The notes under the pieces: model-generated
The model's input: the letters and a program-made list of their open reading frames with translations, nothing else
Told to the model about the DNA's origin: nothing
Database searches by the model: none
From: Enterocloster asparagiformis
GTDB lineage: Bacteria > Bacillota > Clostridia > Lachnospirales > Lachnospiraceae
Assembly: GCA_018380885.1 (NCBI GenBank)
Contig: JAGZSY010000038.1
Location: forward strand, 1-58,028
Length of the DNA: 58,028 nucleotides
Direction: 5' to 3'
Made by a program: the position numbers and the translations under genes
Part shown: one piece after another, positions 6,873 to 14,656 of the stretch
Layout: every line of letters starts with the position of its first letter
Numbering within the stretch: position 1 is the first letter of the stretch

Positions 6873-6956
6873 GCCCGGTGTACCAGGGCGATATAATACC
6901 AGCTTGAACACCTTGTATTATATCACCCCGCGGTGCACCCGGTCAATGGGTGTATT
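6873..6956. promoter_or_regulatory. Long inverted repeat before integrase (possible attenuator or integrase site)
   Basis: The 224 bases between the lipoprotein and integrase genes contain a GC-rich hairpin (6831-6856) and a long imperfect inverted repeat. Its perfect core is GATATAATAC (6890-6899) with GTATTATATC (6915-6924), extended outwards by CCGGTG/CACCCGG-type arms. CACCC and GGGTG at the right end, followed by TATTTTTT (6953-6960), could form an alternative small terminator, giving an attenuator-like layout. An integrase arm site is an alternative. Confidence 0.35.
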
Positions 6957-7019
6957 TTTTATGCTAATTTTTAAGGAGGATGATATAATGGCAAGACCCA
7001 AAACACGAACCCATATGGG

Positions 7020-8096
7020 GTGTACCCGCCGACTACAGAATTTGACGAGGACGGGAGGCCCGTATCTGTCAAAGCGATCGCCTATGTGGATGACTGGTAT
7101 TATGGGTTTTCGATCCTGACGGCGTACCATGCCGGGACCTATGTTCCTGGGGTGTATCCGCCCAGGCCAAACCTGAAAATCGCGGATATCGGGCAACAGG
7201 ACGCCGTAGTACGGGACATCATCAGGGACTACGGAAAAATCCGTTCCGCCATCACCGGGCAGCACGAGAAGAATCAGGGCCCAACGTTCGCGGAGGTGTA
7301 TCAAAAATTCTATAATTGGAAATTCGTAGAATCTAAAAAAACATATTCCAAGAGTTCAAAGGCGTCAACCCAAGCAGCGTACAACAACTGTAAATCGCTG
7401 CATAATAAAATTTTTGCTGATCTACGCCACAGTGATTTACAGGCCGTTATAGATTCGTGCGCCCTTAAGCATTCTAGTCTGGAACTTATTTTACACCTCT
7501 ACCATCAGATGTATGCCTACGCAGATATCGAGGGGTTATGTGATAAAGACTACTCGGCGCATGTAAAAATCAACATAGACGACGATGACGAGAGTGGAGA
7601 GCCGTTCAATGAGGATGAGTTAAAAATATTATGGAAGCATGAAAAAGACCCGAATATCGAGCTTTTGTTAATTATGTGCTATTCAGGATATCGGATAATT
7701 GCCTATAAAACCATAAAAGTCGACCTTGAAGCCCAATATTTTCAAGGAGGAGTGAAAACAAAAGCGGGAAAAGATCGTATCGTGCCAATCCATCCAGGAA
7801 TACTTCCACTGGTGAAGCGTCGGATTAATCGCGATGGTGGATTGCTGGTGTGTTCGGTTTGTAAATATCGTCAAGACATGTATAAAACACTGGATACGTT
7901 GGGGATAAAACGGCATACACCGCATGACTGCCGCCATACCTTTTCTGCGCTCTGCGAAAAGTACAGCGTGCAGGAAAATGACCGAAAACGAATGCTGGGG
8001 CACTCTTTCGGAAACGACGTCACAAACAGAACATATGGGCACCGCAGCCTGGAGGATTTAAAGGCAGAAATTTGCAAGATTAAAATTTGTCGCTAG
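7020..8096 (+). CDS. Tyrosine integrase with apparent frameshift at its 5' end
   Basis: The product has an N-terminal AP2-like/arm-binding region, a SAM-like core-binding domain (about 85-185) and a tyrosine recombinase catalytic domain with R225, K247 or K249, H302-x-x-R305, H328 and nucleophile Y339. The good ribosome-binding site AAGGAGG and ATG at 6988-6990 are in another frame, which after 42 codons hits a stop. The integrase frame upstream of GTG 7020 has no start. One extra base in AAAA (7000-7003) or GGGG (7017-7020) would join the ATG to the integrase, so a one-base deletion or sequencing error is likely. Ends at the prophage edge, as integrase genes do. Confidence 0.85.
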   Translation: MYPPTTEFDEDGRPVSVKAIAYVDDWYYGFSILTAYHAGTYVPGVYPPRPNLKIADIGQQDAVVRDIIRDYGKIRSAITGQHEKNQGPTFAEVYQKFYNWKFVESKKTYSKSSKASTQAAYNNCKSLHNKIFADLRHSDLQAVIDSCALKHSSLELILHLYHQMYAYADIEGLCDKDYSAHVKINIDDDDESGEPFNEDELKILWKHEKDPNIELLLIMCYSGYRIIAYKTIKVDLEAQYFQGGVKTKAGKDRIVPIHPGILPLVKRRINRDGGLLVCSVCKYRQDMYKTLDTLGIKRHTPHDCRHTFSALCEKYSVQENDRKRMLGHSFGNDVTNRTYGHRSLEDLKAEICKIKICR

Positions 8097-8391
8097 TTTG
8101 TCGCTATCGATCGCATTTTTGAGCATTGTTAAGACGCCTTATTCATACTTAAAAAAGCGCGAATTTTCCTTGATTCTACGTTGTTTTTTACGTTTTTCCC
8201 CATAATATCTAGGTACTCCTCGCGACCCCATAAATTTAAAGAAATGTTAAGGGTATTGAAATTTTCCTTATTTTCCCAAGTATTCTTTCCCCGTCCCTCC
8301 GTTTCCCAGAATACTTAAATACGGCCTGCATTCTCGGTGCTGCGGACAGTGAGACGGCCCAAGCCGGGCTTGAACGCCCCGGTGATTTCAA
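8097..8391. other. Prophage-host junction region, attachment site not resolved
   Basis: No gene is seen between the integrase stop and the host promoter. The left part is AT-rich and phage-like, the right part (from about 8330) GC-rich and host-like with a small palindrome CAAGCCGGGCTTG (8360-8372). The attachment core should lie here, but it cannot be located because the other prophage end is outside the window. No tRNA is visible, so integration is probably intergenic. Confidence 0.4.
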
Positions 8392-8420
8392 GTGACAAAA
8401 AATGGATTTGATGATATGAT
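8392..8420 (+). promoter_or_regulatory. Promoter of the TPM/PspA pair
   Basis: GTGACA (8392-8397), 17-bp spacer, TATGAT (8415-8420), 36 bases upstream of the start codon. Each box has one mismatch to consensus. Confidence 0.6.
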
Positions 8421-8456
8421 TGTGGTAGTAAAATACGCGTTTGAGGAGGTACGAAA

Positions 8457-9629
8457 TTGGGTAGAGGAGGCGCCGGCCAAGGAAGCTCGGGAGGGGACCG
8501 AAGCAGTTCAAGCCACTCCAGCTCGTCGAGAAGTTTTTCAAGCAGATCAAGTCCCAGCAGTTCGTCCGGAAGGGGAGGAAGAAGCAATTACAGCGGCTCC
8601 GGCTCGTCATCATCGGGTGGAAGCTCCGGTTCCGGCCGCTCATCTGCCCCGCCGCCAAGGCCTGCGCCGCCCCCAAGGCCCGCCCCACCGCCAAGGCCCG
8701 CGCCGCCCCCAAGGCCCACTCCGCCGCCAAGGCCCCCCAGGACGTTTTATGTCGATACGCCTAGCCAGCCGTACACCGACTACTCCGACTACTCCACGCC
8801 GCCCCCATCATATTACCAGCCCACCGGATACGGGGGAATGAACGGAACCGGCTCCCCGGGCTGCAGCAAAGGCTGTATGGGCGGCTGCGCCGTCAGCATA
8901 GCCGGCTTCATACTCCTGGCCATATTAGCCGTTGTAATCAGTTCATTCTCCCGCGCGCCGCAGGAGACGATCACGGTCAGCACCACCAACCGTTCTCCAT
9001 TGCCCGCCGGGATATGCGTTGAGTCAAAGGACTGGTATGAGGACAACGCCCAATGGATTACCAAATCGTCGCAGATGATCTCAGGGCTAAAAACCTTCTA
9101 TAAAAAAACCGGAGTACAGCCCTATGTGGTGATTGCCAGCGAGATCAACGGCAAGGGCGAATCGCTTACAGATTCCGAGGCGGAGGCGTATCTGGAGGAT
9201 AAGTACAACACGCTGTTCAACGACGAAGGCCATTTGATTTTCCTTTTCCTGGAGTATGAAAGCGGTGTTTATAAGGAATATCTGTATTTGGGAAATAAGG
9301 CCGCTTCTGTGATCGACCACGAGGCGCAGGAAATTATTTATGACTACGCAGATTATTATTATACGTCGGATCTCGATGACAATGCTTTCTTTGCCACTGT
9401 TTTTGAAAAGTCGGCGGAGCGCATTATGCAAAAAACTACGACTAAAAATGATATTGCCAACCGAACCGTGCTGATCGTAGGCATCGTCGTGCCCATTTCC
9501 ATTATAGGTTATATTATCATCCGAAATAAGAAATATGATCTGAAGCGGCTTGAGGAAAAAAGGAAAATTTTAGAAACTCCTATTGACAACCTGGCGGATG
9601 AGGAATTAAAGAACAAATACAAAGACTAA
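8457..9629 (+). CDS. TPM-domain-like membrane protein with Ser/Gly and PPPRPA repeats
   Basis: The start is TTG 8457 after GAGGAGGTACGAAA. Residues 1-63 are Ser/Gly/Arg-rich, 64-94 hold five PPPRPx repeats encoded by 18-bp DNA repeats (about 8648-8738), and 136-144 have a Cys/Gly cluster. A membrane helix (about 146-163) leads into an extracytoplasmic domain (about 180-320) resembling TPM/YgcG-type domains, then a second helix (about 335-356) and a short charged cytoplasmic tail. It is followed after 16 bases by a PspA-family gene, a pairing common in Firmicutes, so a membrane-stress role is inferred. Enzyme activity is not evident. Confidence 0.75.
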   Translation: MGRGGAGQGSSGGDRSSSSHSSSSRSFSSRSSPSSSSGRGGRSNYSGSGSSSSGGSSGSGRSSAPPPRPAPPPRPAPPPRPAPPPRPTPPPRPPRTFYVDTPSQPYTDYSDYSTPPPSYYQPTGYGGMNGTGSPGCSKGCMGGCAVSIAGFILLAILAVVISSFSRAPQETITVSTTNRSPLPAGICVESKDWYEDNAQWITKSSQMISGLKTFYKKTGVQPYVVIASEINGKGESLTDSEAEAYLEDKYNTLFNDEGHLIFLFLEYESGVYKEYLYLGNKAASVIDHEAQEIIYDYADYYYTSDLDDNAFFATVFEKSAERIMQKTTTKNDIANRTVLIVGIVVPISIIGYIIIRNKKYDLKRLEEKRKILETPIDNLADEELKNKYKD

Positions 9630-9645
9630 ATAAGGAGATCAAACT

Positions 9646-10314
9646 ATGGCTACCATTTTTCAGAGAATCAGTTTAATCGTCAAATCAAATGTCAACGACC
9701 TGCTGGACCGGTTCGAGGACCCGGAAAAGATGATCGATCAGTGTATCATTGACGCAAAAGAAGAATACTCCACACTTTTAAAAGATACGGCCACTGTAAA
9801 AGGCAATCTGAGCGTTGCCCGGGAAAAGCTCAAAAAAATCCAGGACAGCCGGGCGCAGTGGCAGTCCATCGCCGAGAAGGCTGTAAAAGCGGGGAATGAC
9901 GACGATGCCAGAAAGGCGCTGCAAAAGATGACCGAGGACAAAGCCCGGGAAGAGTCCCAGGCCGCGGTTGTCGCCAAATGCGCGGAGGCCGCCGACAAGG
10001 CTGTGGCCGCTCTGAATTCATTTGCCGACCAGATCCATGCAATGGAAATGAAAAAATCCGAGCTGAAATCCAAGGCCATCGCCGCCAGAAGCCAGGAAAA
10101 GGCGAATGCCATCAAATCCAGGAATATTGCCGGAAGCCTGAATAAGTTTAACGAGATGGCGGAAAAAATCGACGCCAATCTGGCCACCCAGGAGGCAATG
10201 GCCGAGCTTACAGGCGCCGCGGACAAAGAGGAGGAGGACCTGATCGCCAAATATTCCTCCCCCGATGTGGATGCCGCCCTGGCCGAGCTCAAAAAACAGA
10301 TGGGTATGGAATAG
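9646..10314 (+). CDS. pspA: PspA/IM30-family membrane-stress protein
   Basis: A 222-residue, almost entirely alpha-helical coiled-coil protein with the family hallmarks: an N-terminal amphipathic helix (FQRISLIVKSNVNDLLDRFEDP), the DPEKM(I)DQ segment and long charged helices. PspA/IM30/Vipp1 proteins assemble on damaged membranes as ESCRT-III-like polymers. It is co-transcribed with the upstream TPM-like membrane protein, the probable membrane partner, and followed by a strong terminator. Confidence 0.9.
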   Translation: MATIFQRISLIVKSNVNDLLDRFEDPEKMIDQCIIDAKEEYSTLLKDTATVKGNLSVAREKLKKIQDSRAQWQSIAEKAVKAGNDDDARKALQKMTEDKAREESQAAVVAKCAEAADKAVAALNSFADQIHAMEMKKSELKSKAIAARSQEKANAIKSRNIAGSLNKFNEMAEKIDANLATQEAMAELTGAADKEEEDLIAKYSSPDVDAALAELKKQMGME

Positions 10315-10335
10315 CGTTCACAGCCGTATTGAAGA

Positions 10336-10367
10336 GCAGAATACGCCCCGGCGTACTCTGCTTTTTT
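10336..10367 (+). terminator. Rho-independent terminator after pspA
   Basis: GCAGAATACGCC (10336-10347) pairs with GGCGTACTCTGC (10350-10361) with one mismatch, followed by six T. Confidence 0.9.
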
Positions 10368-10480
10368 ATGTATATAGGCCTCCGGCAAACGTGCGTGACT
10401 TAATCACAGAAATCCCTCCATCCATATGGTATCCTTAGTTCAACAAATCAATTAAACAACAAATTCGGAGGGATAAACAT

Positions 10481-10798
10481 ATGACACTTGAACATTTAAG
10501 CAAAGCAAATTTCAACGAGAAAACGAATTCACAGGATCACGTGGTAGTAGTGGATTTCTTCGCCACCTGGTGCGGCCCCTGCAAGATGCTGGCGCCGGTG
10601 ATCGAAAAGGCCGCTGATGAATTGACCAATGTACAGTTCTACAAAGTAGACATCGATGAGGAAATGGAGCTGGCTAACCAGTATAAAATCATGACCGTCC
10701 CCACCCTTCTCTTCTTTAAAGGCGGCAAACTGGTATTTCAGAACAGCGGCGTGATCAGCCGCAAGCAATTAGAATCCATGCTGGAGAAGCTCAACTGA
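10481..10798 (+). CDS. trxA: Thioredoxin
   Basis: A complete 105-residue thioredoxin with the active-site WCGPCK near residues 27-32, the cis-proline segment MTVPT and the usual FKGGK turn. It is a cytoplasmic disulfide reductant. It is the first gene of a tight set with a ferredoxin (starts one base after the stop) and a membrane Fe-S protein, which suggests electron transfer to or from the membrane component. No thioredoxin reductase gene is nearby. A GTGA-N5-TCAC palindrome (10395-10407) about 75 bases upstream could be a Crp/Fnr-type site. Confidence 0.95.
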   Translation: MTLEHLSKANFNEKTNSQDHVVVVDFFATWCGPCKMLAPVIEKAADELTNVQFYKVDIDEEMELANQYKIMTVPTLLFFKGGKLVFQNSGVISRKQLESMLEKLN

Positions 10799-10799
10799 T

Positions 10800-11018
10800 A
10801 TGGCGCCTAAGCGTCTGGCAGCAGTCGATCAGGCAAGATGCGTCGCCTGCGGCTGCTGTGCAAAGGTCTGTCCCCGCCAGGCCATCCGCATCGCAAACGG
10901 ATGTTTCGCGGCGGTGGATTCCGCCTTATGTATCGGCTGCGGCAAATGTGAGAAGGAGTGCCCGGCCTGTATTATCTCCATGAATCAACGCCAAACGTCA
11001 GAGGGAGGTGCCGCATGA
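10800..11018 (+). CDS. Small 2[4Fe-4S] ferredoxin
   Basis: This 72-residue protein has two classical CxxCxxCxxxCP motifs (CVACGCCAKVCP and CIGCGKCEKECP), so it should carry two [4Fe-4S] clusters and act as a low-potential electron carrier. It starts one base after the thioredoxin stop and its own stop overlaps the next start (ATGA), showing translational coupling. The pairing with a membrane Fe-S protein suggests it delivers or accepts electrons there. Confidence 0.9.
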   Translation: MAPKRLAAVDQARCVACGCCAKVCPRQAIRIANGCFAAVDSALCIGCGKCEKECPACIISMNQRQTSEGGAA

Positions 11019-11587
11019 AGAAAAAATGGTCCGACTACCTCTGGATCGCCTCCCTCGCCTATCTGATCCTGGGATTCTTTAATATCCTGTTCGCATGGCT
11101 GGGGCTGATCTGCTTCATCGTCCCCCTTGTCATCTCCCTGACCACCGGCAGTAAAGCCTACTGCCACTCCTACTGCGGGCGGGGCCAGCTGTTTTCACTT
11201 CTGGGCCGTAAATTTCATCTGTCCGGCTGCCGTCCCGCTCCGGCCTGGCTCAGTTCCAAAGCGTTCCGCTATGGATTCCTGACCTTTTTTATGGTCATGT
11301 TCGGCCAGATGCTCTTTAACACCGCGCTGGTGTTCCGGGGCGCCCGGGACCTGCGGCAGGTAGTCACGCTGTTGTGGACCTTCCGCCTTCCCTGGCACCA
11401 CGCCTACTATGCCGCCGGCCTTCCGCTTTGGGTTTCCCAGTTCGCCTTCGGCTTTTACAGCGTGATGCTCACCTCCACGATCCTGGGGCTGATCACCATG
11501 ATGCTGTTCAAGCCCCGCTCCTGGTGCGTCTACTGTCCTATGGGCACCATGACCCAGATGATCTGCAAGGCCAAAGCGCGCAATTAA
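11015..11587 (+). CDS. Membrane 4Fe-4S-binding protein (NapH/YccM-like)
   Basis: A 190-residue protein with about four to five membrane helices. Conserved cysteine motifs are SYCGRGQ near residue 52 and CVYCPMGTM near 177, in the style of the membrane part of NapH/YccM/RdxA-type proteins (CxxCP). It lacks a soluble ferredoxin domain, which is instead encoded by the upstream coupled gene. The start ATG 11015 follows GAGGGAGGTG. It probably moves electrons between quinol or cytoplasmic carriers and an unknown acceptor; the exact reaction is unknown. Confidence 0.75.
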   Translation: MKKKWSDYLWIASLAYLILGFFNILFAWLGLICFIVPLVISLTTGSKAYCHSYCGRGQLFSLLGRKFHLSGCRPAPAWLSSKAFRYGFLTFFMVMFGQMLFNTALVFRGARDLRQVVTLLWTFRLPWHHAYYAAGLPLWVSQFAFGFYSVMLTSTILGLITMMLFKPRSWCVYCPMGTMTQMICKAKARN

Positions 11588-11640
11588 ATTTTGCCATCCT
11601 TTTTCTATCTTTTCTATATATAATACATGCAAACCCCGAT

Positions 11641-11684
11641 GCGGGGCGGCCGTGGTTTCCTTTTGGAAAATGCAGCCGCCCCGC
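11641..11684 (+). terminator. Large GC-rich hairpin after the redox operon
   Basis: GCGGGGCGGC (11641-11650) pairs perfectly with GCCGCCCCGC (11675-11684); an inner TTTCC/GGAAA hairpin lies between. Only TTT follows, so it is a weak terminator or an RNA stabiliser. The remaining 250 bases up to the next gene hold a promoter and nothing else recognisable. Confidence 0.5.
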
Positions 11685-11812
11685 TTTGGTCTGCTCTTCG
11701 CCGCCCCACAGACCTCCGCCTTTTTCCGTGGGCGCCAACGCGCGCTGCCATTCCCAGTAACCATCGCATGCGCCGGCCCGGCGAAAGAATCCCCCATCTC
11801 CCCCCTGCGCTC

Positions 11813-11841
11813 TTGCATTTCAGCGTCCCCGACCTTATAAT
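11813..11841 (+). promoter_or_regulatory. Promoter of ACT-domain/Crp unit
   Basis: -35 TTGCAT (11813-11818), 17-bp spacer, -10 TATAAT (11836-11841), giving a leader of about 85 bases before the ACT-domain gene. Confidence 0.7.
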
Positions 11842-11931
11842 AGTTTTATCGGAAACGCGCCCGCCCAGGGCATCTCCGCCCTCCGGACGCGTGCCCGCCA
11901 CCGAAAAAGCACCTGCAAAGGAGCATATCAT

Positions 11932-12297
11932 ATGGAATTGCACGTAATTGACGAGAAATTCACCGTCTGCAAGCTGGCGGACAGCTCCGGCGTGGATTTA
12001 AACTCCCCCTGGACTTTTTTCAGCCGGACCGACGAGGAAATCTCCCTGGTCTGTCCCGCGGACCGGGTCCCCGGAAACACCCTTGCCCGCGAGGACGACT
12101 GGAGGGCCTTCCGCGTTCAGGGGGTGCTGGACTTCTCCCTGGTTGGCATCCTGGCTGAAATCTCCCGCATACTGGCGGACGGAGGAATCAGCCTGTTCGC
12201 CGTCTCCACCTACAACACCGACTACATTCTGATAAAGGAACAGGAATTTGACCGGGCGCTGGCGCTTCTTAAGCAGAGCGGCTGCCGGATTCACTGA
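11932..12297 (+). CDS. ACT-domain protein
   Basis: A 121-residue stand-alone ACT/CASTOR-like protein. The C-terminal half carries the fold signature FSLVGILAEISRILADGGIS followed by VSTYNTDYILIKE, as in small ACT-domain proteins that bind amino acids. It starts behind AAAGGAG and is followed after 30 bases by the Crp/Fnr regulator. It may be a metabolite sensor, but the ligand is unknown. Confidence 0.8.
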   Translation: MELHVIDEKFTVCKLADSSGVDLNSPWTFFSRTDEEISLVCPADRVPGNTLAREDDWRAFRVQGVLDFSLVGILAEISRILADGGISLFAVSTYNTDYILIKEQEFDRALALLKQSGCRIH

Positions 12298-12327
12298 TCC
12301 CGAAATCTATAAGGAGGTAATTTCACC

Positions 12328-12999
12328 ATGACAGAGATCGCACCGATTTTGGCGGAGCACTATCCGTTCTGGGAACATTTGAAAGCGGATGAGCAGCGCG
12401 CCTTTGTGTCCTGCTCCATGATCCGCGACTACGAGAAAGGCGGCTTTGTCCGCAGCGAATGCGACGAGTGCCTGGGAGTGCTGCTGGTGCTCTCAGGGGA
12501 GCTGCGCATCTATATCCAGTCCGACGAAGGCCGGGAGGTGACCTTGTTCCGCGCAGGCCCCGGCGAGCTCTGCACGCTCTCCGCCTCCTGCGTCATGTCG
12601 GAGATCACCTTTGATATTTTCGTGGAAGCGGCGGAACCCAGCAAAATCCTGATCACCCGCTCCGGCTGCGTACACCGTTTTATGGAAACCAATATCTATG
12701 TGGAGAATTTTATCTACAAGCAGACGGCCGAGCGTTTCTCCGACGTGATGTGGGCCATCAGCCAGATTCTGTTCTCCAGCTTCGACAAGCGCCTGGCCTC
12801 CTACCTGGAGGATGAGCGCCGCCGCAGCGGCTCCACCTCCATCACCGCCACCCACGACCAGATCGCCAAAAACCTGGGCAGCGCCCGCGAGGTGGTCTCC
12901 CGCATGCTGAAATACTTCGAGAAGGAGGGACTGGTCTCCCTGTCCCGCGGCACGGTGACCATCACCGACATCCCCCGGTTAAAGGCCCTGACCGCGTAA
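12328..12999 (+). CDS. Crp/Fnr-family transcriptional regulator
   Basis: A 223-residue protein with a cyclic-nucleotide-binding-like beta-barrel (about 20-125), a long dimer helix and a C-terminal winged helix with the recognition region THDQIAKNLGSAREVVSRML (about 172-191). It lacks the four-cysteine cluster pattern of E. coli Fnr, although a few cysteines occur (residues near 31, 45, 73, 80, 113). Such regulators often control redox-stress genes in Clostridia, and the thioredoxin/ferredoxin operon just upstream is a candidate target. Ribosome-binding site AAGGAGGTAA. Confidence 0.9.
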   Translation: MTEIAPILAEHYPFWEHLKADEQRAFVSCSMIRDYEKGGFVRSECDECLGVLLVLSGELRIYIQSDEGREVTLFRAGPGELCTLSASCVMSEITFDIFVEAAEPSKILITRSGCVHRFMETNIYVENFIYKQTAERFSDVMWAISQILFSSFDKRLASYLEDERRRSGSTSITATHDQIAKNLGSAREVVSRMLKYFEKEGLVSLSRGTVTITDIPRLKALTA

Positions 13000-13062
13000 G
13001 GCGGGCCAGGCACCCCCGCCGGACGGCGTGGGCCTTTGGGCGAAACGCGCTTCTCTGTGGAC

Positions 13063-13941
13063 TCATTCCCCGCCCTCCTTGAACAGGCGGATTAATTCCC
13101 TGGCCCCCCGGGCCAGGAATTTGTTTTTGTGGTAGATGACGGAAAATTTCCGCTCCATAGACAGGCCCTCCACCGCAAACTCCGCGATCATCCCCCGCTC
13201 AACCGCCTCCGCGGCCAGAAATGCCGGCAGCACGGAGATTCCAAAGCCCTCCGCCACGCCGTGGATGATAGCCTGATTGCTGGTGCTCTGCCAGGCGATG
13301 CGGATATCCAGCTCGTGGGCGGCCGCCAGCCCGTCGAAAATCTCACGGCCGGCGCTGCCCTTTTCCCGCAGAATAAAATTCTCTCCCTGCAAATCCCCCA
13401 ATTTCACATCCCAAAGCCCTGCGAACCGATGCCCCGGCGGGCAGACAAAGGTCAGACGGTCGCCCTGAAAGCTCTCGCTGCTGATATAACGGCTGTGGGC
13501 GATGCCTTCGATCACACCGAGATCAATCTCATTGGAGAGCACGCACTGCTCGATGTTGTTGGAGTTCTCAATCCTGGCCTCCACCTGGAGCTCCGGGTAA
13601 AGGCGGGTCAGCTCCTTCACATATCCGGGCAGCAGAAACGTGCCCACGGTGATGCTGGTCCCCACCCGCAGCGTCCCGCTCATATCCGGGTTGCGCACCT
13701 CCTGCTCCATCTCGTCGAACAGGGCGATGATATGCCTGGCGTACTCCAGAACCCGGCGGCCTGATTCCGTCAGGAACAGCTTTTTGGAAATCCGGTCAAA
13801 GAGCTTTACGCCGTAATACTCCTCCATTTCCCGGATCGCCAGGCTGATCGACGGCTGGGCTGTAAACAGCCGGTTCGCCGCCCCGGTCATGCTCCCGGTC
13901 TCGCAAACGGTCAGGAAAATACGCAAATGCCGCAGCGTCAC
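13063..13941 (-). CDS. LysR-family regulator
   Basis: An N-terminal winged helix (VTLRHLRIFLTVCETGSMTGAANRLF-type, with the recognition helix TAQPSISLAIREMEEYYG) is followed by a periplasmic-binding-like effector domain. Of the possible starts, GTG 13939-13941 has the best-spaced Shine-Dalgarno (GGAGG, eight bases); earlier TTG and ATG codons overlap it. It diverges from the CHR-type transporter genes with an AT-rich 118-bp gap, the classical layout for LysR regulation of the neighbour. The effector is unknown. Confidence 0.9.
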   Translation of the reverse strand: MTLRHLRIFLTVCETGSMTGAANRLFTAQPSISLAIREMEEYYGVKLFDRISKKLFLTESGRRVLEYARHIIALFDEMEQEVRNPDMSGTLRVGTSITVGTFLLPGYVKELTRLYPELQVEARIENSNNIEQCVLSNEIDLGVIEGIAHSRYISSESFQGDRLTFVCPPGHRFAGLWDVKLGDLQGENFILREKGSAGREIFDGLAAAHELDIRIAWQSTSNQAIIHGVAEGFGISVLPAFLAAEAVERGMIAEFAVEGLSMERKFSVIYHKNKFLARGARELIRLFKEGGE

Positions 13942-14059
13942 ACCCATCCCCTCCAATCCATATCAAATTTCTTATATATATTATAAAATTATACTATTTT
14001 ACATATGGATTTACAAGCTCTATAGTAGATGCAACAAACGAAATATGGAGATGATTCCT

Positions 14060-14656
14060 ATGACAGTAGAAGAAGCCATCCGGCCTCAGAACGCGGAGAG
14101 CCGCAAGAAAATATTGCTGAAGCTTTTTATTTCCAACCTCTATCTCAGCACCTTCACCTTCGGCGGCGGCTATGTGATCGTCACGCTGATGAAAAAGAAG
14201 TTCGTGGACCAATACCACTGGATCGACGATCAGGAGATGCTGGACCTGGTGGCCATCGCCCAGTCCTGCCCCGGCCCCATCGCGGTGAACGGAGCCATTG
14301 TGGTGGGCTACCAGCTGGCGCGGATTCCCGGGCTGATTATCTCAGTGCTGGCCACCGTGATACCGCCCTTTACCATCCTCTCCCTGATCTCCCTGTGCTA
14401 CACGGCCTTTCGCAGCAACCCTTACGTGGGCTGGATGCTAAACGGCATGCAGTCCGGGGTAGCGGCGGTGATCGCCCAGGTGGTGCTTGAGATGACCCAG
14501 GGCCTGGTCAAACAGCGCCAGTGGACTTCCATGGTCGTGCTGGCGGTGGCCTTTATCGCCAGCTATGTGTTTAAGGTCAACGCAGCCCTGATTATCCTGG
14601 CCTGCGCGGTCCTGGGCCTTTTGACCCGCAAAAAAGGAGGTGACGGGAACAAATGA
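14060..14656 (+). CDS. CHR-family (chromate transporter type) protein, first half
   Basis: A 198-residue half-size CHR protein with about five to six membrane helices and the family motifs FTFGGGYVIV and CPGPIAVNGAI. Short-chain CHR proteins are encoded as pairs that form one transporter; the second half follows with a four-base overlap. Family members export chromate, but in anaerobes without chromate exposure the true substrate is uncertain. ATG 14060 is chosen because GGAG lies nine bases upstream. Confidence 0.9.
   Translation: MTVEEAIRPQNAESRKKILLKLFISNLYLSTFTFGGGYVIVTLMKKKFVDQYHWIDDQEMLDLVAIAQSCPGPIAVNGAIVVGYQLARIPGLIISVLATVIPPFTILSLISLCYTAFRSNPYVGWMLNGMQSGVAAVIAQVVLEMTQGLVKQRQWTSMVVLAVAFIASYVFKVNAALIILACAVLGLLTRKKGGDGNK

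Noticed and set aside
8330..8391. tRNA gene as prophage attachment target
   Set aside because: No cloverleaf, anticodon arm or CCA-proximal stem can be formed; only a short palindrome is present.
8236..8730. Leftward Ala/Gly-rich frame across the prophage junction
   Set aside because: It is the antisense image of the Pro/Ser repeat region of the TPM-like gene and has no ribosome-binding site.
11627..11947. Short frames between the redox operon and the ACT gene
   Set aside because: No ribosome-binding sites, and they overlap the hairpin and promoter identified there.
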